A stretch of DNA of 64,000 nucleotides, taken from Pseudoalteromonas arctica (GTDB taxonomy: Bacteria; Pseudomonadota; Gammaproteobacteria; Enterobacterales; Alteromonadaceae). Both the position numbers and the translations under genes were made by a program. Below the pieces are notes generated by a model. It saw only the letters and a program-made list of their open reading frames with translations, was not told the origin of the DNA and made no database searches. The stretch is taken from assembly GCF_012927645.1 (NCBI RefSeq), contig NZ_JABBMT010000008.1:62001-126000 (forward strand), in the 5' to 3' direction. Positions 18,864-28,290 of the stretch are shown in pieces; the first letter of the stretch is position 1; each line of letters opens with the position of its first letter.

Positions 18864-19607
18864 TTATTCCTCTGACTCATTTTGTTGGGGTGTAGCGCTA
18901 TAAAAGGATGCTAAAATTAAACCCAATTCAAATAACAGTAGCATGGGAAATGCTAATAATGTTTGTGATAGTACATCCGGTGGCGTTAAAAACATAGCTA
19001 CAACAAAAACACCGACCACAATATAAGGACGTTTTTCTTTTAAACTTTGTGTTGTGGTTGCGCCACTAAAACACAGCAGCATGATCGCTACTGGAATCTC
19101 AAAAGCGACCCCAAAAGCAAAAAATAGCTTCAACGCAAAACTTAAGTAGCTACTAATATCTGGTGCCAACGTCATCATTTCTGGGCCAACGCTAGTAAAA
19201 AAGCCAAGGATTATCGGTAGTACTACAAAGTAACAAAATGCGATGCCGCTATAAAACAAGATAATGCTCGATGCCAAAATCGGCATTAACATACGTTTTT
19301 CACTTTTGTACAAACCTGGAGCTATAAATCCCCAAATTTGATGTAAAATAAACGGAATCGCGGCAAATAAAGCTACAAAAAGTGTAAGTTTAAATGGCGC
19401 AAAAAACGGTGCTGTTACATCGGTTGCTATCATGGTTGCGGTACTGGGTAAGTGCGCAACTAATGGAGCCGCTACAAAACTGTAAATATCGTTCGCAAAG
19501 TAAACCAGCGCAATAAAAAACACTAATATAGCTAATAAGGCTTTCATAAGCCGATTTCGCAATTCAATTAAATGACTTACAAAGCCTGATTTAACTTGTT
19601 CAGTCAT
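18864..19607 (-). CDS. tatC: Sec-independent translocase subunit TatC
   Basis: 247 residues with six membrane helices. It starts with SHLIELRNRLMKALLAIL, which holds the conserved cytoplasmic motif HLxELRxRL that recognises the twin-arginine signal. Also seen are FPxxxxQIWGFIAPGLYKSEKR and the periplasmic loop after the second helix. With TatA and TatB it exports folded proteins. The GH109 enzyme in this window is a likely client. Confidence 0.96.
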   Translation of the reverse strand: MTEQVKSGFVSHLIELRNRLMKALLAILVFFIALVYFANDIYSFVAAPLVAHLPSTATMIATDVTAPFFAPFKLTLFVALFAAIPFILHQIWGFIAPGLYKSEKRMLMPILASSIILFYSGIAFCYFVVLPIILGFFTSVGPEMMTLAPDISSYLSFALKLFFAFGVAFEIPVAIMLLCFSGATTTQSLKEKRPYIVVGVFVVAMFLTPPDVLSQTLLAFPMLLLFELGLILASFYSATPQQNESEE

Positions 19608-19654
19608 AATTTAACTCGTTACTGATATATAGACCATAGCCAACAAAAATAATT

Positions 19655-19987
19655 TCATTTTTGTTCATCAACATTCACTTTATCTGTTTGCTCAGGAGGT
19701 TTTTTTTGATAACTGTGGGTGACCGAGTCCGCTGCCTTTTGCAATTCGCTGACGGAGTCTTTTATAGCAGGGCTCAAGTCTCGCATGCCTTGTTGTTCAG
19801 CTTTTTTTAAATTTTGGTGTAACTCATGCACTCTTAATTCTTCGTTGACCTCAGCTTTAACCGAATTAGCCAACGATTTTATAGTTTTTACCCAACGGCT
19901 AACAGTACGAATAGCAACTGGCAAACGCTCAGGGCCAAGCACCAGTAAGCCCACGATTAACACCACAACAAGTTCCCACATACCCAT
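19655..19987 (-). CDS. tatB: Sec-independent translocase subunit TatB
   Basis: 110 residues. One N-terminal membrane helix (ELVVVLIVGLLVLGPERLP) has the conserved Gly-Pro hinge. An amphipathic helix and a charged helical tail follow. It forms the twin-arginine receptor with TatC. The tatA stop is 5 bp upstream. Confidence 0.94.
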   Translation of the reverse strand: MGMWELVVVLIVGLLVLGPERLPVAIRTVSRWVKTIKSLANSVKAEVNEELRVHELHQNLKKAEQQGMRDLSPAIKDSVSELQKAADSVTHSYQKKPPEQTDKVNVDEQK

Positions 19988-19992
19988 GCTAA

Positions 19993-20232
19993 TTAAGCCT
20001 TATGGTCTTCTTTGCTTTTATCAACAGATTCTTTATTTTGTATTGGGTTGTTTACTTGTTCTATAGGTTCTGCTGGTTTATTTTGCTCATCTTCAGAAAC
20101 CGCTTTTTTAAACCCTTTTACAGCATTGCCTAAATCACCGCCAATGCCACGCAACTTCTTAGTGCCGAAAAGTAATACAATGATTGCTAATACAATTAAT
20201 AATTGCCAAATACTAATACCGCCAAAACCCAT
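19993..20232 (-). CDS. tatA: Sec-independent translocase subunit TatA
   Basis: 79 residues. A short membrane helix ([18 protein letters not shown]) leads to the [14 protein letters not shown] hinge and amphipathic helix typical of TatA, then an acidic tail. It oligomerises to form the transport pore. It follows ubiB after 67 bp. Confidence 0.95.
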   Translation of the reverse strand: MGFGGISIWQLLIVLAIIVLLFGTKKLRGIGGDLGNAVKGFKKAVSEDEQNKPAEPIEQVNNPIQNKESVDKSKEDHKA

Positions 20233-20299
20233 GATTTACTCCAAATTTCATTGTCTGTATACGCTGATTATACTCAGCAGAATGTAAATAGCACTTAGT

Positions 20300-21904
20300 T
20301 TATGCGTTTCGCCACGCTAAAATAAAGCCAATTAATGAACCGCTAGCTGCAATACTGCTCGCTATCAAGTCATTTTGCAAATAACACAAGCCCGATACGA
20401 TCATTGCTGCACCAGCAAAAACACTCATGATAAGTGGCTTATGTGACACCGATACCACAGGTGGGGGTGACGTTTTGTGCTGTTGTTTTAAATTGTGATA
20501 AATCAAATCAGGTAACTCGGGCATTTTTTCTGCCCAAAATGGCAAGTTTGCGTATATCTGTTTAAATACCGACCAAGGGCCAACCTGTTGCTTTACCCAG
20601 TCTTCTAAAAATGGTTTAGCTGTTTTCCATAAATCTAATTGTGGATATAGCTGACGTCCAAGGCCTTCAACATATAGCAAGGTTTTTTGTAGTAGAACTA
20701 ATTGCGGTTGAACCTGCATATTAAAGCGACGAGCTGTATTAAATAGATTAACTAACACGTGACCAAATGAAATCTCTGCTAATGGCTTATTAAAAATCGG
20801 CTCGCACACTGTGCGAATGGCAAACTCAAACTCTTCAACGCTGGTATCCTTTGGGACCCAACCTGAGTCAACATGCAGCTGAGCGACTTGACGATAATCG
20901 CGATTAAAAAAGGCAATAAAATTTTCAGCAAGGTAACGTTTATCTTCTTTGTTTAAGGTGCCAACAATCCCGCAGTCGATCCCAATAAATTTGGGGTTTT
21001 CAGGCGTGTCGTATGATACAAATACATTACCTGGGTGCATGTCAGCATGAAAAAAGCTATCACGAAACACTTGGGTAAAAAACACTTCCACACCGCGTTC
21101 AGCTAGTAATTTCATATTGGTGTTTTGTGCAACTAGTGCCTCAGTATCAGACACTGGAATGCCGTAAATACGCTCCATTACGAGTACATTTACACGGCTG
21201 TAGTCACTGTAAACATAAGGGATATAAAGCGAATCTGAACCTTCAAAGTTACGCTTTAATTGAATGGCGTTTGCACCTTCACGCATCAGATCAAGTTCAT
21301 CAAGTAAGGTTTTTTTATACTCTTTGACTACTTCAACAGGGCGTAATCTTTTCGCTTCATTAATTAACTTGGCCACTACTTTGGCAAATTGTTCCATTAA
21401 CGCTAAGTCAGCATCAATTTGTGCTCTGATATCAGGGCGAATGACTTTGATAACCACTTTTTGTGGTTGATTATGTTCATCTACTAAAGTGGCGGTATGT
21501 ACTTGGGCAATGGATGCTGAAGCTAAAGGGGTTTGTTCAAAGTCACTAAAGTATTCACTGATATCCTCGATTTCGAGTGCATTTTCAATTAGCTGTTGTG
21601 CTAAAACACCATCAAATGGCTGTACTTGATCTTGTAATAAGGCCAGCTCTAAAGCGATGTCTAGTGGTAATAAATCGCGGCGAGTAGATAACATCTGGCC
21701 AAACTTTATCCATACTGGCCCCAATTGCTGTAATGCTAGACGCAGTCTTAACCCTGGTGACTTTTCTGGATGTTTATTGGTTAGCCAAAAGAGACATGCA
21801 CGGGCAACTTTGCCATACCAAGGGATTTTTTGTGATGGGATTAGTTCATCCAAACCATAGCTAAGGAGGGTTTGTGTGATGTTATAAAGCCGAGCAGCTG
21901 ACAC
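20300..21904 (-). CDS. ubiB: Ubiquinone biosynthesis ATPase/kinase-like protein UbiB
   Basis: 534 residues, usual length. An atypical (ABC1/ADCK) kinase fold with the diagnostic KxGQ motif in [35 protein letters not shown], and [13 protein letters not shown] plus GIDCGIVG as catalytic and metal-binding loops. Two C-terminal membrane helices (about 490-530). UbiB acts in aerobic ubiquinone synthesis, probably as an ATPase that helps lipid precursors reach the Ubi complex. It lies 17 bp after ubiJ. Confidence 0.95.
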   Translation of the reverse strand: MSAARLYNITQTLLSYGLDELIPSQKIPWYGKVARACLFWLTNKHPEKSPGLRLRLALQQLGPVWIKFGQMLSTRRDLLPLDIALELALLQDQVQPFDGVLAQQLIENALEIEDISEYFSDFEQTPLASASIAQVHTATLVDEHNQPQKVVIKVIRPDIRAQIDADLALMEQFAKVVAKLINEAKRLRPVEVVKEYKKTLLDELDLMREGANAIQLKRNFEGSDSLYIPYVYSDYSRVNVLVMERIYGIPVSDTEALVAQNTNMKLLAERGVEVFFTQVFRDSFFHADMHPGNVFVSYDTPENPKFIGIDCGIVGTLNKEDKRYLAENFIAFFNRDYRQVAQLHVDSGWVPKDTSVEEFEFAIRTVCEPIFNKPLAEISFGHVLVNLFNTARRFNMQVQPQLVLLQKTLLYVEGLGRQLYPQLDLWKTAKPFLEDWVKQQVGPWSVFKQIYANLPFWAEKMPELPDLIYHNLKQQHKTSPPPVVSVSHKPLIMSVFAGAAMIVSGLCYLQNDLIASSIAASGSLIGFILAWRNA

Positions 21905-21921
21905 AGATAATCCTTACTGAT

Positions 21922-22527
21922 TCATTTTGCTTGAAGTAGTTGGTTGATACGTAACTCAAGTTGCGCAACATGTGCTTTGAGTTGACGCGTGTGTTGCTTA
22001 AATTGCTCAAGTTCTAAAGGGTGAATAGTCACTTTGAGCTCGTCTTGGCATAAAGTAGTTAGTGTTGTAGAGAGCTTCTTGTTGACTTTTTGACTTTGCT
22101 GTTGAGTTTGTTTAACTAACTGCCATAGTTGCTGTGCCGCTGCGTCACCAAGGTAATCAGATAAGTGCTCAGGCCAATCGATATTAAGTGCAGCGAAAGC
22201 ATTGCTAAACCCTTGTGCAATATTTAGATCACCTTGCAAATCGAGTTTATCTTGACGGATTAATTGAGTCAGCATTGCTGGGTTTTTAAGCGCCATTAAT
22301 GTTTGAATATCAGCACTGATCATGCAATCAAATTGCTGCTCAGTGGTGTTATAAAGGTGTAGTTGTTGGCCAGTAAATACCACTAAAAATTGCTGTTGCC
22401 AATCGCGTATATCAATTAATAAGCGTTTTTGGGCAATTGACGACAGTCTGTCGCTAAGGGTGGGGTCGAGCTCAAGTGCCGTATTTAAAATACACTCAAT
22501 TATAGCGACTATGAAATTATTTAACAT
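21922..22527 (-). CDS. ubiJ: Ubiquinone biosynthesis accessory factor UbiJ (SCP2 domain)
   Basis: 201 residues. The N-terminal SCP2 lipid-binding fold covers about 10-115 (LIDIRDWQQQFLVVFTGQQL, DCMISADIQTLMAL, DLQGDLNIAQGFSNAF). A C-terminal helical coiled coil ends RINQLLQAK. UbiJ scaffolds the soluble Ubi complex, partly with UbiK. The ubiE-ubiJ-ubiB order is the common gammaproteobacterial one. Confidence 0.9.
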   Translation of the reverse strand: MLNNFIVAIIECILNTALELDPTLSDRLSSIAQKRLLIDIRDWQQQFLVVFTGQQLHLYNTTEQQFDCMISADIQTLMALKNPAMLTQLIRQDKLDLQGDLNIAQGFSNAFAALNIDWPEHLSDYLGDAAAQQLWQLVKQTQQQSQKVNKKLSTTLTTLCQDELKVTIHPLELEQFKQHTRQLKAHVAQLELRINQLLQAK

Positions 22528-22568
22528 ACCAATACCTTAGCAATAAACTTTACTAGCTGGTGTGAGGC

Positions 22569-23324
22569 TTAATATTTAAAGCCTCGATGTAATGCTACAA
22601 TACCACCGGTGAGATTTTGATAGGTGGTTTGCTCAAATCCAGCTTCGTTCATCATTGCTTTTAGTGTTTCTTGATCTGGGTGCATACGAATTGATTCAGC
22701 TAAATATTTGTATGATTCACCATCATTTGCAACGAGCTCACCCATTTTCGGTAATAGGTTAAATGAGTAAAAGTCATAGGCTTTACTTAACACTTGATGC
22801 TCTGGTTTGGAGAACTCCAATACCAGTAGACGACCACCAGGCTTTAAGATGCGGTACATCGAACGCAGTGCTTTATTTTGATCGGTAACATTACGTAAAC
22901 CAAAGGCAATGGTAATTAAATCAAAACTATTATCAGGGAAAGGCAGTGCTTCAGCGTTCATTTGTACGTAGTCAATATTACCAACAAGACCTAGGTTATG
23001 TAGCTTTTCGCGCCCCACTTTAAGCATTGATGAATTAATATCACCTAATACAACTTGCCCAGTATCACCAACCAGTTGGCTAAACTTGGCCGTTAAGTCG
23101 CCAGTACCCCCGGCTAAATCCAGCACATGATGGCCTTTACGCACACCGGAACTGGCAATGGTTTGACGTTTCCATAAACGATGAATACCAAACGACATGA
23201 GATCATTCATTACGTCATATTTAGTAGCAACGGAATGAAAAACATCGGCAACCATTGAAGCTTTTTCGGTTTTGGCAACGGTTTTATAACCAAAATGCGT
23301 GGTCTTTTCAGGATTCTCGTTCAT
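22569..23324 (-). CDS. ubiE: Ubiquinone/menaquinone methyltransferase UbiE
   Basis: 251 residues. SAM-dependent C-methyltransferase with [20 protein letters not shown] at the start, the SAM motif [12 protein letters not shown], and [12 protein letters not shown] and [14 protein letters not shown], all diagnostic. It methylates the quinone ring in both ubiquinone and menaquinone synthesis. It is the first gene of the minus-strand run that continues through tat. Confidence 0.97.
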   Translation of the reverse strand: MNENPEKTTHFGYKTVAKTEKASMVADVFHSVATKYDVMNDLMSFGIHRLWKRQTIASSGVRKGHHVLDLAGGTGDLTAKFSQLVGDTGQVVLGDINSSMLKVGREKLHNLGLVGNIDYVQMNAEALPFPDNSFDLITIAFGLRNVTDQNKALRSMYRILKPGGRLLVLEFSKPEHQVLSKAYDFYSFNLLPKMGELVANDGESYKYLAESIRMHPDQETLKAMMNEAGFEQTTYQNLTGGIVALHRGFKY

Positions 23325-23439
23325 GATTAATCTCTATCGTGGTAATAAAGACTAGTGTACTTGATTGTTACGCCATGGTGCAATTTGAATATGGGGAAAA
23401 TTGCTTGTGGATCAAGCTTTATTATTTATTCGTGGTGGT

Positions 23440-24456
23440 TCACTGTCCAGCAATAAAGCTGCTCTGGCCGAGTGCTCTTGCTTTATATGCGGCATTGGAT
23501 GCTTTGCGGGCAAGGTTATTAAAATCTTTTTCATCTAGGTGTTTGGCAATCCCTAATGACAAGTTAATTGCAGGTAGCTTAATACCATTTTTAGAACTGA
23601 CGAAACGCAGTTTCTCGACTCCGTTACGGACTTTTTCAGCAATTACATTCGCAGTTTCAGGATCGATATCAGCGAGTAACACAGTGAAAGCATCTTTGCT
23701 GGTTCGCCCTGGAAGGCCGCTTTCAAATACATACTTTTGAATTTGCTTAGCGACTTTACTTAAGATAACTTCACCAATCACATCACCATAGTTATCAATA
23801 AAATGATCTAAATTATTGATTTGGATTGCAATGGCGCACACCGATTTATTTTGGTCTAACCATAATTGGGTTTGCTGATTCAAATAGTGACGTTTAAATA
23901 AACCTGTTTGTTGGTCAGTAATATGTTGTTTGCGTAATTGTACAAGTTGCTGTTGAGTCTTTTCATGTAATCGCTTTGCTTTGAGCAGCTCTTGTTTAAA
24001 TTGTTTATGTTGAGTGAGTAGATGGGCTGTTTGTTTATTTAATGTTGTAAGTGCTTGGCGACTTTGAGAAACATTATTTTCATCTAAAGAATGGACACAA
24101 TCATTAACTTGGCTGGCAAAACGGATAATATCTTTTTCGGTTGAGTGCGCACTTCGTGATAATGAATTAATAATACCGTCCATATTGCGAACCATACTGG
24201 TTTCGGTTTTGTGAGCTTGATCCATATAATCGAAATACAGTTGCTCTATATAAACACAGTCAATTTCTTGGCCTTGAGCAATTGCGCGCTCAATGGTGGT
24301 GTTTAAATCAGAATTTATTTGGCTGATATAGGTATAGATAACGTGATAATTAAGAGGGCTCGGTGGTAATGCATGATGCTCTAAAAAGATACATACCTTG
24401 GTCATTTTTTCTTGAGCAACAGCCATGGGATCATGGAACATCATTGTATACACCAA
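23440..24456 (-). CDS. Degenerate GGDEF-domain protein, probably without cyclase activity
   Basis: 338 residues, no membrane segment. The first half is helical (about 1-165, coiled coil near 130-165: TQHKQFKQELLKAKRLHEKT). The GGDEF domain (about 170-335) has GRTSKDAFTVLL where GGDEF is expected, so the two glycines and the glutamate are lost. The metal-binding aspartate position also reads INNLDHF in place of xDxDHF. The domain fold is otherwise kept (HITDQQTGLFKRHY, LSLGIAKHL). Such proteins often sense nucleotides or bind partners. It is separated from ubiE by 115 bp, so it may form its own unit. Confidence 0.85.
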   Translation of the reverse strand: MVYTMMFHDPMAVAQEKMTKVCIFLEHHALPPSPLNYHVIYTYISQINSDLNTTIERAIAQGQEIDCVYIEQLYFDYMDQAHKTETSMVRNMDGIINSLSRSAHSTEKDIIRFASQVNDCVHSLDENNVSQSRQALTTLNKQTAHLLTQHKQFKQELLKAKRLHEKTQQQLVQLRKQHITDQQTGLFKRHYLNQQTQLWLDQNKSVCAIAIQINNLDHFIDNYGDVIGEVILSKVAKQIQKYVFESGLPGRTSKDAFTVLLADIDPETANVIAEKVRNGVEKLRFVSSKNGIKLPAINLSLGIAKHLDEKDFNNLARKASNAAYKARALGQSSFIAGQ

Positions 24457-24786
24457 TTAAATATACGTAACAGCGAAATTAAAGAACTCTCTCCATGAGA
24501 TGTGTACGCAATCCTAGCGTTTGACAATGCCTTACATTAATCTGTATCGGGAAGATTTAAAAGGAAAAATATGTAATTTGGGATCGAAAATTCTATTTTT
24601 CTCGTTCAACCGCTGGTTTTCTCGACAATCTCGCTCAGTCATTTAGAGGCTGATTAACTACTAAACAATAACCGTCGTTAATTTAACCTTGCATTTATTG
24701 CCCTTGGTCGCATTTTTTTGGTTATTTTAGTTAGCTAGGTTAGGTTAAATTAAATATCACGTTTTATGTAGCAGACTCTTTATATT
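24457..24786. other. Intergenic region between GGDEF gene and DUF885 gene
   Basis: 330 bp between divergent genes. It must hold both promoters. I see no convincing -35/-10 pair, operator repeat or small ORF. There is no obvious RBS before the DUF885 ATG at 24787. Confidence 0.4.
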
Positions 24787-26565
24787 ATGAAAAAATCAGC
24801 ATCATTAGTTGTGCGACATTCACTGCTAAGTATCGCCTTGGCATGTACATTAACAGCTTGCCAAATGACCACGGCAAATAGCGATCAACAATTTACACAA
24901 TTGGCGCAATCTATTGTTGATTATCGAGAAAGTATCAGCCCGTACAGTCATCCCCAAGGTGTTGATGGCTATTTACTCACGAATTTATCAGCTAAATTTC
25001 TGGAACAGAAATATCAACATAACACTGAATTATTAGCGCAGTTAGATGCAATTGATCAAGATAAGCTCAGTGATGAAAACCGTATTAATTTCACTATAAT
25101 TCGCGGCCAAGTACAAAATAGTGTTGATGAGTATGTATTTAATAGCCATTACATGCCATTGACTTCAGAATATGGTTTCCACTCTAGTTTATCGTTTATG
25201 GTGTCGCGTTCAGATTATAAGAAACCAGCTGACTACCAGCTTTATCTTCAACGTTTGCAGCAAGTTCCACGATTTTTTCAGCAAAATATTGGCTGGATGC
25301 GCAAAGGTTTAGAGGTTGGCTTAACGCAACCTAAGGCGGTGCTCGTTGGTTATCAAGATTCTATCAGTGCCTATATTGTTGATGATGTCACTAAATCTGA
25401 ATTTTATAAGCCATTTTTAAATAATACTGCAGGTTTGAGTGACAGTGAGTTTTTTGCATTACAACAACAAGCTAAAAAAATCATTAAAGAACAGGTGATT
25501 ACTGCTTATCAAAATTATTTAACGTTTTTTAATGAAGAGTATCAGCCAGGTGCGCGTACTGAAATTGGTATCTCTGCTACACCAAATGGTGCTGCGTTTT
25601 ATGCTAATCGTGCCAAGTATTACACCACCACAAATATGACACCAAAAGAAATCCATGAACTGGGATTAAAAGAAGTGGCACGTATTCGTGCTGAAATGGA
25701 TAAGATTATTGAGCAAGTTGGTTTTAAAGGCACATTTGCTGAATTTGTGCACTTTTTACGTACTGATCCGCAATTTTACGCTAAAACACCGGAAGAGTTA
25801 TTAAAAGAAGCATCGTACATAGCTAAAAAAATGGATGCGCAATTACCTAAGTTATTTCACACTTTGCCACGCATGCCTTATGGTGTTGCACCGGTGCCAG
25901 CAAGCATAGCGCCTAAATACACTACGGGTCGTTACTCAGGTTCGAGTCGTGATGATCAAGCGGGTTATTACTGGGTAAACACTTACGCATTGGATAAACG
26001 CCCTTTATATGTTTTAGAAGCACTTACTTTTCATGAAGCGGTGCCGGGGCATCACTTACAGATCTCTCTTAATGCTGAGTTAGAAAATCTGCCAAGTTAC
26101 CGCCAAAATGCTTATTTATCTGCATTTGGTGAAGGCTGGGGATTATATTCTGAATACTTAGGTATTGAAGCGGGCTTTTATCAAGATCCATATAGTAACT
26201 TTGGTCGTTTAACTTATGAAATGTGGCGTGCAGCCCGTTTAGTGGTTGATACTGGCATGCACATGTACGGCTGGAGTCGCGATCGTGCGATGAAATTTAT
26301 GAGCGAAAATACAGCATTGTCTTTACACAATGTGAAAACCGAAACTGATCGTTATATTTCATGGCCAGCACAAGCACTATCATACAAAATTGGTGAACTG
26401 ACTATTAAGCGCTTACGTAAAGAAACTGAACAAGCGCTAGGCCAAGATTTTGATGTGCGTGAGTTCCATCACCAAATACTTCGTCATGGCTCTGTACCAA
26501 TGTCAGTATTAGAAGATCAAATCCATCAGTACATTGAAACTGAGTTGGCAAAACAAAAAAGCTAG
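24787..26565 (+). CDS. DUF885-family lipoprotein, probable metallopeptidase
   Basis: 592 residues. Signal peptide with lipobox LTACQ (Cys at about residue 25), so an envelope lipoprotein. The DUF885 domain fills the rest. It has the zinc motif HEAVPGHH in LEALTFHEAVPGHHLQ, then AFGEGWGLYSEYLG and the late RYISWPAQALSYKIGELTI, all typical. Family members resemble M32/gluzincin peptidases, but few are characterised, so substrate is unknown. It stands alone, followed by a stem-loop. Confidence 0.87.
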   Translation: MKKSASLVVRHSLLSIALACTLTACQMTTANSDQQFTQLAQSIVDYRESISPYSHPQGVDGYLLTNLSAKFLEQKYQHNTELLAQLDAIDQDKLSDENRINFTIIRGQVQNSVDEYVFNSHYMPLTSEYGFHSSLSFMVSRSDYKKPADYQLYLQRLQQVPRFFQQNIGWMRKGLEVGLTQPKAVLVGYQDSISAYIVDDVTKSEFYKPFLNNTAGLSDSEFFALQQQAKKIIKEQVITAYQNYLTFFNEEYQPGARTEIGISATPNGAAFYANRAKYYTTTNMTPKEIHELGLKEVARIRAEMDKIIEQVGFKGTFAEFVHFLRTDPQFYAKTPEELLKEASYIAKKMDAQLPKLFHTLPRMPYGVAPVPASIAPKYTTGRYSGSSRDDQAGYYWVNTYALDKRPLYVLEALTFHEAVPGHHLQISLNAELENLPSYRQNAYLSAFGEGWGLYSEYLGIEAGFYQDPYSNFGRLTYEMWRAARLVVDTGMHMYGWSRDRAMKFMSENTALSLHNVKTETDRYISWPAQALSYKIGELTIKRLRKETEQALGQDFDVREFHHQILRHGSVPMSVLEDQIHQYIETELAKQKS

Positions 26566-26576
26566 CTTCTATTGAC

Positions 26577-26607
26577 ATGGATCGCTACATTCAATGTAGT
26601 GATCCAT
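26577..26607 (+). terminator. Stem-loop downstream of DUF885 gene
   Basis: ATGGATCGCTACATT (26577-26591) and AATGTAGTGATCCAT (26593-26607) pair with one mismatch in a long stem, starting 12 nt after the stop. Only a weak A/T tail (TAAAAT) follows, so termination is plausible but not certain. Confidence 0.55.
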
Positions 26608-26757
26608 TAAAATCCTTTGCTTGAAATTTAATCTGCTATATGCTTTCTACTGCAATCAGATTTTTACTAATATATTTCGCTACTTAGCTTAAACTTTTAG
26701 TTTAAGTATAAGTATAAGTATTAGTGAAATGACAAAATAACCAGCAAGGGGCGCTGT

Positions 26758-28239
26758 ATGAGTAATTTTATAGTTTTTAGCATCGATGTGTTTGCCAGCT
26801 TATTTATAGTGGTATTTGGGTGTTTAGTTTTAGTTGTTATTTATTTTTATATCAGTGATGTAACTCAATCAAAACAAGCGATTAGACGTAATTATCCGGT
26901 AATAGGCCGGTTTCGATACTTTTTTGAGCGCCAAGGTGAGTTTTTCCGTCAATACTTTTTTGCTATGGATCGCGAAGAAATGCCATTTAATCGCGCCGAT
27001 CGTAGTTGGGTTTATAAAGCAGCTAAAAATGTTGATCGTACCACCGCGTTTGGCTCCACTCAGAGCCTAGAAGTTACCGGTACTGTGATGTTTATGAACT
27101 GTGCGTTTCCTACCTTAGACGAAGAAGCCCTTGAACCTAGTGCTGTTACTCTAGGGCCGCATTGTCCCAACCCTTATATTACTAAATCGCTATTCAATAT
27201 TTCAGGTATGAGTTTTGGTGCTTTATCAAAACCTGCAGTGCGTGCGCTATCAAAAGGTGCCAAGTTGGCTGGTTGCTGGATGAACACTGGTGAAGGGGGG
27301 TTAAGCCCATATCACTTAGAAGGTGGTGCTGATATCGTATTTCAAATTGGCACGGCTAAATATGGTGTGCGTGATGAACAGGGCAAATTAAGTCATGACA
27401 AGCTCAAGCAAATAGCAGCTCATGAGCAAGTGAAAATGTTTGAAATTAAAATGAGCCAAGGGGCGAAGCCAGGTAAAGGCGGTATGTTGCCAGGCAAAAA
27501 AGTGACTGCTGAAATTGCGGCTATTCGTGGTATCCCAGAAGGTCATGATTCAATAAGCCCAAATGGTCACCCTGAGGTTAAAAAACCTGCCGATTTACTT
27601 GATATGATTGCCTCGGTACGTGAAACCACCGGCAAGCCTACTGGCTTTAAAGCGGTGATTGGCGCTTATGCATGGCTGGAAACCTTATTTGCTGAGATCA
27701 ATCATCGGGGTATTGAGTCTGCACCTGATTTTATTACTATTGATAGTGCAGATGGTGGCACAGGAGCTGCACCGCAACCGCTAATGGATTCCGTAGGGTT
27801 GCCGTTAAAAGAAAGCTTACCATTAGTCGTCAATATGCTTGAAAAACATGGCTTGAGAGAGCGTATTAAAGTTATTGCTTCAGGCAAATTGATTGTGCCG
27901 TCAAAGGTTGCTTGGGCATTGGCGTTGGGTGCTGACTTTGTAGTATCGGCACGTGGTCATATGTTTGCTTTGGGTTGTATTCAAGCACTGCAATGTAACA
28001 AAGACACTTGCCCAACGGGTATTACCACTCACAACGAGCGGCTGCAACGTGGCTTAGATGTCGCCGATAAAGCGCAGCGCGTAGCAAACTACAATAAGTA
28101 TATTCATTACGGTGCAGGTTTAATTGCTCACTCATGCGGGGTATTTAGTGCTCGAGAACTTGGCTGTCAGCATGTGCGCGTTGTACAAGAAAACGGTCTG
28201 TCAGAGCCACTTGATAAAATGTATGAAAATTATCAGTAA
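26758..28239 (+). CDS. Membrane-anchored FMN-binding glutamate-synthase-like protein (GltB central domain)
   Basis: 493 residues. An N-terminal membrane helix (about 6-32) precedes a GltS FMN-binding barrel: FNISGMSFGALSKPAVRALS, MNTGEGGLSPYHLEGG, KMSQGAKPGKGGMLPGKKV, ITIDSADGGTGAAP and CNKDTCPTGITTHN. These match the FMN and 3Fe-4S regions of the synthase domain of glutamate synthase. No glutaminase domain is present, so it is not a complete GOGAT. The family is widespread and its reaction is unestablished. It is single, with GGGG/GGCG Shine-Dalgarno-like bases before the ATG. Confidence 0.85.
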   Translation: MSNFIVFSIDVFASLFIVVFGCLVLVVIYFYISDVTQSKQAIRRNYPVIGRFRYFFERQGEFFRQYFFAMDREEMPFNRADRSWVYKAAKNVDRTTAFGSTQSLEVTGTVMFMNCAFPTLDEEALEPSAVTLGPHCPNPYITKSLFNISGMSFGALSKPAVRALSKGAKLAGCWMNTGEGGLSPYHLEGGADIVFQIGTAKYGVRDEQGKLSHDKLKQIAAHEQVKMFEIKMSQGAKPGKGGMLPGKKVTAEIAAIRGIPEGHDSISPNGHPEVKKPADLLDMIASVRETTGKPTGFKAVIGAYAWLETLFAEINHRGIESAPDFITIDSADGGTGAAPQPLMDSVGLPLKESLPLVVNMLEKHGLRERIKVIASGKLIVPSKVAWALALGADFVVSARGHMFALGCIQALQCNKDTCPTGITTHNERLQRGLDVADKAQRVANYNKYIHYGAGLIAHSCGVFSARELGCQHVRVVQENGLSEPLDKMYENYQ

Positions 28240-28252
28240 TTAGATAGTAAGG

Positions 28253-28271
28253 AAGGCGCTTTAAACGCCTT
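28253..28271. terminator. Terminator between convergent genes
   Basis: AAGGCG (28253-28258) and CGCCTT (28266-28271) with a 7-nt loop and a TTT tail, between the FMN protein gene and mtnK. Confidence 0.65.
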
Positions 28272-28290
28272 TTCTATTGAATGTTTAAGC

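Noticed and set aside
23339-23740. 133-codon plus-strand ORF
   Set aside because: Mostly antisense to the degenerate GGDEF gene; the sense-strand protein has a clear fold.
26701-26722. Tandem TAAGTA repeats before the FMN protein gene
   Set aside because: Three short AT-rich copies; too short and low in complexity to call a regulatory element or a CRISPR-like array.
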